Source: Chrysomallon squamiferum (Eukaryota > Mollusca > Gastropoda > Neomphalida > Peltospiridae). From it: DNA of 64,000 nt. Position 1 is the stretch's first letter. Each line of letters begins with the position of its first letter. Both the position numbers and the translations under genes were made by a program. The notes under the pieces were generated by a model. It did no database searches and was not told the origin of the DNA. It was given only the letters and a program-made list of their open reading frames with translations. Positions 53,781-64,000 of the stretch are shown here, one piece after another. The DNA is taken from positions 12,046,976 to 12,110,975 of the forward strand of contig CM022665.1 of assembly GCA_012295275.1 (NCBI GenBank), read 5' to 3'.

Positions 53781-53835
53781 TTCTTCTTCTTCTTCTTCTT
53801 CTTTTATTTTTCTTTTTTTTTTTTTTTTTTTTTTT
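53781..53835. repeat. (CTT)n and poly(T)
   Basis: TTC units to about 53802 run into a T-rich tract. Confidence 0.9.
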
Positions 53836-53899
53836 CTCAAATACTTTATCAAGGTTACAGAACTCAGTGAATAATCTGCGTAAATCGTGACCTATTCTT

Positions 53900-54786
53900 C
53901 CGTGAAAAAAAGAATTTATTGTATGAAATCGGACTGGCAGTACAAAGCTAGCAAAAACAGATAACACATCGGGAACGTGGAACCGCAGAGCCGGGTAAAA
54001 CACGAGCAAACTGGCACCATTGAAATAACGGTAAATGCGTTTTGCGCTCATCGTCTGGCCGCACAAAAGAACACACGAGATTGTTTTATCTGCGTGCACG
54101 TTTTACTTCTTTCTGATCGGCAGACCGCGACGTACACAGTGAGGACGTACACAAAACTCGTTTTAGCCAGCTGCCACTGCGAACTGGGGTCTTTCAACAG
54201 CGCCAGAAACAACGACAGAAGCAATCGATGTAAGAATTATATTTCATCTGCAGCAAGCATGTGACGCGATGGCATAATGAAAAAAAAAAAAAACAGCAAC
54301 ATGGAAACCAACAAACACTCGCGCACAGAGACACACACAAAAACATCGCTCACTCTCAACACATATTAGCACTCGTCTCGGCGAAGGGCTTACAGAAAAT
54401 CTAACGAACTGCCGTCGTCTGCAGCCAATGGTAAGCTGCCTGCCTCGCCGCGCGACATATGGAATACAGCTAGGTTTTACAAACTCCCTTTTACACTGTC
54501 AAACAGTCGGAGCGCTTGTGAAGGTGTGTTATTGGTTTTTTTGTGTGTTGTTGTTGTCTTTATAATGCAGGAACCGTTATCCGGCATGAATAGAAAGAAA
54601 CAGCGTCGTGGTTTGGTGGAAAAAACACTACAGTCATTTTCTGTTTTACGTTTCGTTGGATTGTTTTAATCGTTAACGGAAGAGGAAACATTCTTTTATC
54701 GTTGAAAACAATATAAAAAAAAAAAAATAAATAATAATAATAATAATAAAACTTACTGACTTGATTAGCACTTACGAGATTTTGAA
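53900..54786 (+). promoter_or_regulatory. CpG-bearing 5' region of the stum-like gene
   Basis: Between about 53930 and 54530 CpG is frequent, with CCGCAGAGCCGGG, GACCGCGACGTAC and CTCGCCGCGCGAC, and a CCAAT box in GCAGCCAATGG near 54422. The coding start lies 250 bp further on, beyond a TAA repeat. The TAG at 54766-54768 is in frame with the ATG at 54787 with no earlier ATG between, supporting that start. An upstream untranslated exon is possible. Confidence 0.4.
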
Positions 54787-55039
54787 ATGCAAGTGGTATA
54801 CAGCGGAGGTTCGTCCACCCCGAACCCGTCCCCACGGCTCCAGAGAAAGGCGTATTGTGGCGGGTACGGGAGGCCTATCTTGCCGGGATACCTGGCGAAC
54901 TCGCACCCTCATATCGTGATACACAGGTCGAAGGAAAAGCTGACGGAGGGGGACACGAGTCTGAGAGATTCCATACCAGCCATGACAAAACCTATCGCCG
55001 TCTCATGTCTTATTCTCAACATTCTAGTGCCTGGGTTCG
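54787..55039 (+). CDS. stum/SPEC3-family membrane protein, first coding exon (3' partial)
   Basis: The stum family includes Drosophila stumble, needed for mechanical sensing in proprioceptive neurons, vertebrate STUM and sea-urchin SPEC3. This exon runs from ATG 54787 to a donor G/GTAAGT at 55040 (phase 1) and encodes 84 residues plus one base. A 57-residue, Ser/Pro/Gly-containing N-terminal extension (RLQRKAYCGGYGRPILPGY) leads to SLRDSIPAMTKPIAVSCLIL and then NILVPGFG, which matches the start of the SPEC3/stum domain (compare IPxMPxPVAVxCLxLNxxxPGLG) including its first membrane helix. The rest of the domain, with a second hydrophobic region, was not found in the next 9 kb and is presumably beyond the window. 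Assignment rests on about 25 residues. Confidence 0.75.
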
Positions 55040-55104
55040 GTAAGTTACTTAACAGTTTGGCTTAACTTTAATTGTTTTCTTCATTATTGTTAGTACTGTT
55101 GTTG

Positions 55105-55175
55105 TCATTATCATCATCATCATCATCATCATTGCCGTCGTCGTCGTCATCATTATCATGATTATCGTCATCATT
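55105..55175. repeat. (CAT)n/(CGT)n trinucleotide repeat
   Basis: CAT units with GTC and CGT variants, 65 bp after the stum-like exon's donor; TTTA units follow at 55420-55462. Confidence 0.85.
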
Positions 55176-55417
55176 ATCGTCAATAGTAATAGCAGTTTTA
55201 TTTAATTTAGAGACCTCTACAACACTCATTATTATCGTCATTGTAGTTATTGTTGTTGTCGTTGTCATTATTAGTATTTTATTATCGTTTAATTTTAGGA
55301 TGAAATGGCTTGATACACTTTGTTAATTATATTTCTGGAGTGTGTGTTTGAAATACAGGACGTACCTACGTTTTTATTCATTTATATATGTATTTATTTA
55401 CTTATTTACTTATGCAT

Positions 55418-55460
<43 letters not shown>

Positions 55461-56100
55461 TTATTACCTTTTGTTTTTGCCATGGGAAATCCAAGCAACA
55501 GTGACCTCATCGATTTGCTAATGTAATATATAAACTCATTTACGAGAACAAATTGAAAAACTCTTCATTTTCCCCTTTGGTAATACTCCCTTATAACTAA
55601 CACTCACACGTGTCAGTTCACCAGAGTCAAATCTGCTGGGATTTTTTTTCTATTTATTTTATCGTTTTATTATTTCTCCTAACTCTTCTTCCTCGTTCGT
55701 TTTAATTACGCTGAAATCACGCTGTCTTCTTTTCACCACCCTGGGCTTTTCTCATTTCTATCAGTATTCCGTAAGTGACGCATCAAAGACTCGACTTGTT
55801 TAAATCTGCCTGATTAGAAAACAGACAGAGCAGACGCTTCGGTGTTAATTGAAAAGAAGTAACTTGTATTAGCTTTTCTAGGTGTGATTTTTTTTTTTTT
55901 TTTTTTCCCCCTTCTAATTATTAAGTTTTACATAAATTCTAGGATGATGATGGACATAGGGAAGAGGGCAGTGGGTTAGTTCCTTTAAAAAATATATATA
56001 TTTTTGATGATTTAAAAAAAAAAAAAATGTTTTGAATAGTAAAATTGATTTCGTTTTGAAAGTTATATCCTTATCAGTAATGACATCTCTCCCCTCTAAC

Positions 56101-56131
<31 letters not shown>

Positions 56132-56532
56132 TCCTCTATTCGCCCCTGAAGACCTTTTGTCTTACAGTGTTGAAATAGTCGATAAATAAACTAAACTAAA
56201 TTAATAAATAATGGTGAGAGAAAATTAATCAGTTTGAGAATCTTAATTAAAGAAGGGTGCGTATTTTAATTAATGTTCGTATACTTAAAGAAGTCTAATT
56301 TAATTTTAATTAATGTTTTATTTATAATAATAATAATAATTAACAGTGCTTTCTATTTATGCCCAGACATTGTTGTTAATAACATTCCTATGACTGGTTT
56401 TATGTTTTTCAGCTGTTTAGTTTTTTTTTTTTTTTTTTTTTTCATAAGATATTTAACAGTTACATAAACAAATAAATAACAGCAACAACACACATGTATT
56501 ATGCATGCACGTATGTAAGCATGAGTGTGTAT

Positions 56533-56660
56533 GTGTATATGTATGTATGTATGTATGTATGTCATGTATGTATGTATGTATGTATGTATATATGTATATA
56601 TATATGTGTATATATATATATGTATGTGTATGTATGTGTGTATGTATGTATGTACGTATC
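56533..56660. repeat. (GTAT)n/(TA)n repeat
   Basis: GTAT units with TA-rich interruptions. Overlapping open frames on both strands are artefacts. Confidence 0.9.
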
Positions 56661-57267
56661 AATAGATAGGATGCACAGATGTACGTACGTCTTTACAGAC
56701 TGTTTATACTTTTATCTGAAGTTCAGGTGTTCTCTTTAGAACGCATCTTTCTTCGTAAACACAAACCATATCACTGGATTCTTTCTTTCAACCGAGATCG
56801 ATCTGATAAAGTACGAAACACTTTGACGTGTACCTAACCAACCAGCCGGGCTTCAACCCGTAGCCTGGAGATGCACTTCAGACTGCAAGACGCTGCTGAA
56901 ATTGTCAGACGATTGTGTCAAATCACACTAATTTATTTTTTACTACTTGTTGCTCGTGTGGTCCTTCTGCGCCCGATAATGAAGCCGCGCTCGATTGCTG
57001 GTAATTTTATTTTCTTAATTTAATAGATAAGCCCTGAGATATCGATACAGTTTCAAACTGTAATCAAAACGTCAAACGGAGAGACGATTTCGCTCGCAAG
57101 CAAATGGGAAGGGCTTTAAGTGGAAGGTGTCGGGTCCAGACGTTTGGTAAACAACCCACTTGTTGTTGTTGTTTGTTTTTTCTTCTTTTTAGTCTGTTTT
57201 TGTAAACTTTGGACACTGAGGTATTGTGATGAAGGTTTTTTGATATGAAAACATTTATACTGCAGAT

Positions 57268-57272
57268 ATAAA

Positions 57273-57308
<36 letters not shown>

Positions 57309-57560
57309 GTTATTATTATTACTATTATTGTTATTAATAATAATATATTATTATTACTACTGTTACCGTTATTGTCATTGTAAGTAGTAGGAGCAGGAGT
57401 AGTAGAAGTAGTGCTAACATTAATAGTAGTGATTGTAGCACTAGTAATTGTAATAGTAACAGAAGCAGCAGTAACAGTACTATTAGTATAATAGTAGTAG
57501 TATATGTAAGAGAAGCAGTAGTAACAGTACTAGTGGTAATAGTAGTAGATGAAATAGCAG
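57268..57560. repeat. Imperfect trinucleotide array, ATT then AGT/GTA
   Basis: ATT units to about 57360 pass into a diverged AGT/GTA/AGC array with CAGTAACAGTACTA-like subrepeats. The array is old and heavily substituted. Confidence 0.8.
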
Positions 57561-57616
57561 AAGATATCGGGAAGTTTCGAAACGTCTCTCTTGTTGTACA
57601 GATGACAAAAACTGAT

Positions 57617-57720
57617 ATGAATATACCTTTAGCTTACTGTTTATGTCCAATTAACTTTTGAAACAAGCCAGGTCTGGCAACAGTTAATCCATGTACAAAA
57701 TAAGCTAAAACTATACAGTT
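57617..57720 (+). repeat. Dispersed repeat, copy 1 of a 57.6/60.1 kb pair
   Basis: Starts ATGAATATACCTTTAGCTT and aligns without a large gap to 60130-60232. Shared exact segments include CTGTTTATGTCCAATTAACTT, minus its last base to stay conservative, and TCTGGCAACAGTTAATCCA. Confidence 0.85.
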
Positions 57721-58136
57721 GTAGTACGCTAAGTAGACGATAATGATGAACCTACCCTTTAACACATAGTTTATTCCTAAATGTGTTTGGGCAAGTCAGT
57801 CTTTGGCAGAATTAGTGATGTATGTACATACACTGCAGTTATTCCTGTAAAATTGTTAAAGAGATGATAAAAACAGTGTTATATGTCACACCAGTATTTT
57901 AGTGATTACGTCTGTAAAGCAAGCTAACCCTAGGCTAAATTCAGTCGATGGTATTTGTCTGTTCCTGCTAGCTGTAACACGATAAACAGATAATAACACT
58001 GAATATAGTATTACACACCGTTAGTTCTTGTTTAGGCAGTATCCAAATATATCAGTGTAACATTTGTCTTTCAGACTTAGCAATATCAGAATTTCTGCTT
58101 GCTCGTTTCATTAAGAAAGAAAGCAAGATTGAGAGG

Positions 58137-58139
<3 letters not shown>

Positions 58140-58216
<77 letters not shown>
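58140..58216. repeat. (GA)n tract, 77 bp
   Basis: A perfect GA run in the stum-like intron. Confidence 0.97.
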
Positions 58217-58218
<2 letters not shown>

Positions 58219-58680
58219 ATAATCAATATTTATATAATATTTCTCATTCATAAGCCCTACTCTAGTTTTTCATATATTTCGTTTTCTATTGTCTTCAACT
58301 ATGATGAAAACAATTTTAACTCGTATTCAGTTTATTTCCAAATCCTTAATGTAAATATTAATGTCACAATGAATTAAATGGTCCGCTGAATAGATATTAC
58401 TTTGAAACTTTGACGTAAAATGACGCCGTTCAAAAAAAGAAGAAAAAAAAACTATTTCACTATCATACTTTGTTGCAATAAACTAACAACTCTGAATTAT
58501 AAATGCTTATTTTTTTTTTTTTTCTTTTCTTTTTTTTAGACCATCTGTTCGTATCGGTAATAAATGGTATATTTTACTGGTATATCACCTAAAATTTTAG
58601 TTACAACATCAGACTAAAGAATAATATAATCAGAAGAAAAAAAAAAAAATAATAAAAAAAAAAATAATAATAATATTAGA

Positions 58681-58721
58681 ATGAAATAAAATAATAAATA
58701 AAATAAAATAAAATAAAAATA

Positions 58722-58778
<57 letters not shown>
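58681..58778. repeat. (AAAT)n-(TAA)n microsatellite
   Basis: AAAT units change to perfect TAA units at about 58722. Confidence 0.95.
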
Positions 58779-59837
58779 CATACTGTACCAAACGATATTG
58801 GTTTTACTGGCTCTAGCAGCATTCTCTTCCAGTATTCTGGAAACTGCAGGTGACTTAAATAGTTGGCAGAGTCAGAACTCGATTATACGTATACTTGTTA
58901 CATTAAAGAGAAAGGCAAAAAAAACAACCAAACACGACAGAACATTACATTCTTTGTAGATTTTTGTCGACTGCCGTTGAAAGACCCATTCCAGAAAGAA
59001 TGTGAAGGTTTTGTTCGCCTTGTTTTACTGAGTATGTATTGTGAGATAAAAATAACACAAAAGGTAATTGTAGAGATTCTCTTTGCTGTAGATTTAGTTT
59101 TGCAATTTATGTAGGTATGTATTTTGTGTATACACAGTCGTTTTGGTATCAGATAAAATATACATAAATAATGATTTGTGTTTGTTAGAAGTAATCTTTA
59201 AAATCTTTCTTGTTAGAAAATAATTAGATCATATAATTGTTTTTCGCGCTTATTCGATGATAAATATATTACAAAAACTAATGTGAATGTTTAAAGACCA
59301 GGCAAACTCTCTCACACATACACTTACATGCATATATAACATGTATATACGCACTCCTATATATATATATATATAATACACACATATATAATTATATACA
59401 CATAAAGAAAGACAAACATATATATTTATATACATACATAAATTTACATACGTGTACATACACACATACTGATATATAATATATGTCGTTACTGATTTTG
59501 TTCTTAACAAAAATCTTGAATATTGAAAATCACAAATTATTCTGGGTAATTTGTCATTATGTCTTTTAATCTGCAACAGCAGCTATGTACGTGCGTCCAT
59601 GTTGGTGTAGTGTTTCCAGATTAGACTTTTTTTTTTTTTTTTTTTTTTTTGAATAGTGAAATTAATACGTCTAATGTTTCCTTTATTTTACGTCATTTAC
59701 ATGGTGCGTAGTGGTAACCTGGATAATGTCTCTTTAGTAATTAATCATCTACATAATTCATCATCACAGATTTGAAAACAAATGAGACTGAAAATAGATG
59801 GAAATTAAACAACAGATCAGATTATATAAATATTAGT

Positions 59838-60040
<203 letters not shown>

Positions 60041-60129
60041 AATTACAAAAACAACAAATAAAAGAAAACGAAGAAAAACACAAACAAAAAACACACACAC
60101 ACCACACACACATGTATATTTTGCCAAAC

Positions 60130-60232
60130 ATGAATGTACCGTTAGCTTTCTGTTTATGTCCAATTAACTTTAAAAGAAGCCACGTCTGGCAACAGTTAAT
60201 CCAAGTACAAAATAAGCCAAGACTACAAAGTT
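60130..60232 (+). repeat. Dispersed repeat, copy 2 of the 57.6/60.1 kb pair
   Basis: Starts ATGAATGTACCGTTAGCTT; about 85% like 57617-57720 by eye, same orientation. The sequence after 60232 differs, so the edge of the unit is near there. Confidence 0.85.
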
Positions 60233-60998
60233 CAGTCCAGCGAGGTTTTTGTTCTTTAGAAAAAAGCCGATGCAAGTTTCGTTTTAATTACGTTATTTAC
60301 TACAGTGGAATTTCACTTTAACAAAATGGTGTTTGCAACGTGTCTACCATTTTTTAAAGTGTCAGTTAACTGTATCTAACATTAAAAAAAAAAAATTGAA
60401 AAAAAAGAAAAAAGAAGAAAAACAGAACACAGAATTTGTTAAGTTATTTCATTCTCGATTTTCGGATTTTGTTATAATATAATTTAACATGCAAGATTCC
60501 AGAAAGTTAAATAAGTTACTAATGAAGCCCAAAGAATCAGTATATTTAATTTGCTTTCACATACCAAAAAAAAAAAAAAAAAAACCTCCAAAAAAGCACC
60601 ACAAAATCGCCAGAGCATTATTACATTTTCTAGTCAATTTTGTATTTAAAAAAATATCCGACGGCTGTAACCGAAAGCATTGTACAGCATAATTATTCAT
60701 AATTACTTAATAAATTCCCTTATCAACAGGAAGACCGCATTTTAGTTTCTTCTGAGCTCCCAGAAGTTTTGTAAAAACCTCAACCAGATCTAGATAAATG
60801 AGCTGACAACTTAACTTGGACACCGAAGTAAAATAAAGAATGGAGAAAACTCGTAAATCTGTCCACTGAGGGTTCGTTCATCTGAAGTCAAATCTACAGG
60901 GAATGTTGCCCATAATCTGAAAAGATTGTCCACTTTAAAGTTATATGGAAGTTTAAAAAATACGTTCAAATCGTAGATGAAACCTATCATGTAAGATT

Positions 60999-61047
60999 CA
61001 GGGACGGGTCCAGTATTTAAGAAAATGTGGGTGAAGTGGGGTGCCAT
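60999..61047 (+). mobile_element. hAT-like transposon terminus (possible)
   Basis: CAGGGACGGGTCCAG followed by TATTTAAGAAAATGTGGG and GTGAAGTGGGG resembles the CAGGGGCGGATCCAG-type ends of hAT elements. No second terminus was found, so it is at best a solo end. Confidence 0.35.
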
Positions 61048-61139
61048 TGTTGGGATAACTGTTATGATGAAATGAGTTACGACGTTTAATATTTAAAAAA
61101 AATAAACTGTTGTTATTATTATTCCTCTATAACTGAAGC

Positions 61140-61420
61140 TTGGAAATATCTGGTTGTTTATTATTGTTCTTCTTCTTCTTATTATTATTATTGTTGTTGT
61201 TGTTGTTTTTGTTCTTGTTGGAACTGTTTTTGTTGTGGTTGTTGTTATTGTAATATTATTGTTGTTGATATTATAGCTGTTATTGTTATTATTATTGTTG
61301 TTGTTTTTATTGCTGCAGCTGTTGTTATTATCTCGGTGGTTCTTATTGCTGTTATTGTTTTTATTGTTGACGTTGTTCTGGCTGTTGTTGTTGTTTTGCT
61401 GTTGTTTTGCTAACCAAAAT
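61140..61420. repeat. Imperfect (TTG/TTA)n array
   Basis: TTATTG, GTTGTTG and GCTGTTATT words fill nearly 280 bp, with substitutions throughout. Confidence 0.85.
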
Positions 61421-62641
61421 TAATGATTTATTCGCATACTGTTAAATTCGAATTTTAATTTTCTGCACTTGCAACAACAACGACTCATTCTACTTCAGCT
61501 ACCACTCTACGTGTTCTCACTGTCTCTGCACTGACTTCCAGTGTTTATAATGGTAAACACTGGCAGTGTATGGAGATATCGGATTTTCAACATTTCGTCA
61601 TGCTTTTAATTACTTTGTAAAATGTTATAAAATATCAAGATAAAAAGCTGATTGTTATGACACGAAACCCATGAATGCACGTCTTTCTCGGGCGGAAAAT
61701 TTATCGAATTTTACTATTTACATTTATCTCTTTACAAATAAATCACTGTTTTGACATTGTCAGTGCAGATGGATTCATTTTGAGAACATTTTGACATTTT
61801 TGGTGCAAATAACTATTCAGATTCATTACATGATATGTCATTTTTTTTTTTTTGACATTTTTTTTTTGTGTTTTTTTTTGATACTGCCTATAAATATGTT
61901 TGTATATGTTAATATATAAATTCACAAACTGGGTTCTGCACAAACTGTGATTGTTTCAGTGCTCAATTTCAGACAAATAAACCATTGAGAGTTTCGAGAT
62001 TTATGATAAAAAAAAAAATTTAAAAATCGAAATTCCACTCACACTTTATTTTCTTACAATTTTTCCGAGAACACATCTGTCAAATTTGATAAAAATTTAC
62101 GTAAACTGAAGACATAAAACCCCACAAAAAACCCCAACAACAACACAGCAACAACAACAAAACCTATGCCATCTCATCCCCAAAACGACAGAAAACAATG
62201 AATCTGGAAATGTTTTAGGACTTCGGGTTCTGCAATTTTTTCGCCCAGTCTGCAGGAGTTCACTGAGTACAAAAGGTTTGAGAAGTTCTGTGTTAGAACA
62301 CTACATCTTTCTTCAGACGGATGCGGATAGTTTGCTGAATGAGGTAACAAAGTCAAACTGACTAGAACAGAATCGTCTAACAGATCGCAAGACGCGGATG
62401 TCTGACATTTCCCACTTGTCTGTAAGTGTTCGCTAATAACGGGCTGGTTTTTCGAGTAACTTTCTCACAACTTCATTCATGAAGCTCAACTGTTCGGTGA
62501 ACTTTATGTGAAAGACAAAGAGAAGGGGAAACTATCTGTAGTGAGATGTTTGAATTAATACACCTGTACGAACGAATGGAAATACTGAATAATGTTAGGA
62601 GCAAGTAATTGTGAGATATTAATCATTTTAATTAATGTTTT

Positions 62642-62702
62642 TTTTTTTTTTTTTTTTTTTTTTTTGTTTTTTTTTAAGAAAATAAATAAATAAAAATGTG
62701 CA

Positions 62703-62788
<86 letters not shown>
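62642..62788. repeat. Poly(T), (CT)n and (CA)n compound repeat
   Basis: T-runs at about 62638-62675, a perfect CT run at 62707-62764 and CA units at 62765-62788. Confidence 0.95.
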
Positions 62789-64000
62789 TTCACACAAAAA
62801 AAAGCGCCACAAATTGAATATTACTAATTTCCGTGTACCCCTTACTCTCCAAAAATCGCACGTCATTATCAGCATTTCTAAAAATGACTATATGTATATA
62901 AACTAAGATCAACAACAATAAAAAAAAAGAAAAAAAGCTAAAATATTATTTATTAATTCTCACTAATTTACAGTGTCACGTATATCCTAAAAACTCACTC
63001 GCAGGAAAATAATATTCTGTAATAAACCATAAGAATAATTTCATTAAAGACGTTCTAGGGTCGATAAAAATAGAAATTGCATTAACACTGGTTGCGACCT
63101 TGACACGGGAGAAACAGGGGAAATAACTCATTACTCGTTCTTTTCTTTTTAATGCAGACGTCTTTAATGAGCTGACGACAGTTTATTGATTTGCTCACAC
63201 TGTTAGTATCGACTGATGGTCAGTTAATTGTGGCTAATATCATCACATCACGTTGGAATGAGTAGGGAGGGGAAACAAGTCATCATTATTCGAAGTAGTA
63301 ATTTTGGATTGGCCAACTTTGTTACAAATTAATAATTTCAAAGTTAAATACGATAAAGGTGAAACCAACGTAAATTTCTGGCTTTCAGTTTGTTATAACT
63401 GTATATCATTGGTTTTTAGTAAGTTTTATTGATGCATGTTGTGTTTTCTTTTACACTCCTAAAATAACCAAAAATAACAGACACGCAGAAACCCCCCCAC
63501 ACACACACACATACATACATACATAACACACACATTTTTTTTTTTTTTTTTAAATCCCCTAGTATATTTGAATCCCATTATGACTAATCCATGAAAAAAA
63601 TAATTAAAAAATCGTAAATAGCTCTGGCTTAATGATTAGAACCCTATCTGGAGTAGTGACCTCTCACAAAATCAAAACTCAGTGGTATTCTCTTTGAACG
63701 AGTTCCCATTATGACAACTTCTCCTAAAGTGACGTCTAGAAAATTATGATATATACTTTCATAACTCTAGCACAAATCATATAAAATATCTCTTTATGCA
63801 TCAAACGATCATTTCTCAGTCAGATATACCTGTATTCTAACATCAGAAAACAACGACAAACACGCAAAACTGAGACAGATGAGTATCACATAATTTATTT
63901 CTCAAAAAAACATAATTTTGTGTTTTCTGTTTTTGGCAAAGATCATGTGAAAAAAAAAAAAAAAAAATAAAAATAAAAAGAGAAGATATTTTGCACAAAT

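Noticed and set aside
60811-61047. 78-codon minus-strand frame MAPHFTHIFLNTGPVPESYM
   Set aside because: It runs out of the hAT-like terminus at 60999-61047, is short, and does not resemble a transposase I can name; kept only as repeat context.
63612-63700. Second A-box-like TGGCTTAATGATTAGA
   Set aside because: Resembles the SINE A box at 18722, but no B box at the right spacing could be found, so a SINE call is not supported.

Overview
This is a eukaryotic, intron-rich, AT-rich animal genome window. Spliced genes with metazoan-type GT/AG introns, orthologues of conserved animal housekeeping genes, very abundant di-, tri- and tetranucleotide microsatellites (long GA/CT, ATAC/GTAT and TAA tracts) and a mosaic CpG pattern suggest a lophotrochozoan invertebrate, most likely a mollusc and possibly a cephalopod. 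The species is inferred from style only. No bacterial or organellar genes, CRISPR arrays, or rRNA or canonical tRNA genes were found.

Layout. 1-2.4 kb: the last three coding exons of a PPP5C-type serine/threonine phosphatase (+). 2.4-8.0 kb: the convergent 3' region between PPP5C and NTPCR, holding a 33-bp-stem hairpin at 7003-7086. 8.0-11.4 kb: a complete five-exon NTPCR gene (-). 11.36-11.61 kb: a 247-bp CpG-bearing head-to-head promoter. 11.6-15.5 kb: a complete five-exon LRRC57 gene (+). 15.5-25.4 kb: no recognised gene, but a tRNA-type SINE head, a second long hairpin and dispersed repeats. 25.4-43.1 kb: a three-exon gene (+) that I assembled by eye for a 142-residue secreted-type, threonine-rich, single-pass membrane protein of no family I recognise; its first intron is 16.7 kb and holds a broken MULE transposase fragment and several decayed minisatellites. 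43.1-54.8 kb: repeat-rich intergenic DNA. 54.8-55.0 kb: the first coding exon of a stum/SPEC3-family membrane protein (+); its remaining exons were not found and probably lie beyond the window. 55.0-64.0 kb: the start of that gene's first intron, with further repeats.

The window divides into two compartments. From 1 to about 19.8 kb CpG is almost absent except at the NTPCR/LRRC57 promoter, and the genes are broadly expressed housekeeping types. From about 19.8 kb to the end CpG is frequent, perfect GA/CT tracts of 60-105 bp recur, and the two genes are a lineage-specific-looking membrane protein and a probable neuronal one. This fits the known invertebrate mosaic of methylated housekeeping gene bodies against unmethylated regulated loci. 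The genes do not form an operon; the only architectural coupling visible is the shared NTPCR/LRRC57 promoter and the PPP5C/NTPCR tail-to-tail arrangement.

The most noteworthy items are the unrecognised mucin-like membrane protein, the abrupt CpG boundary, the two near-perfect hairpins, and the diverged repeat families found as multiple copies inside the window.
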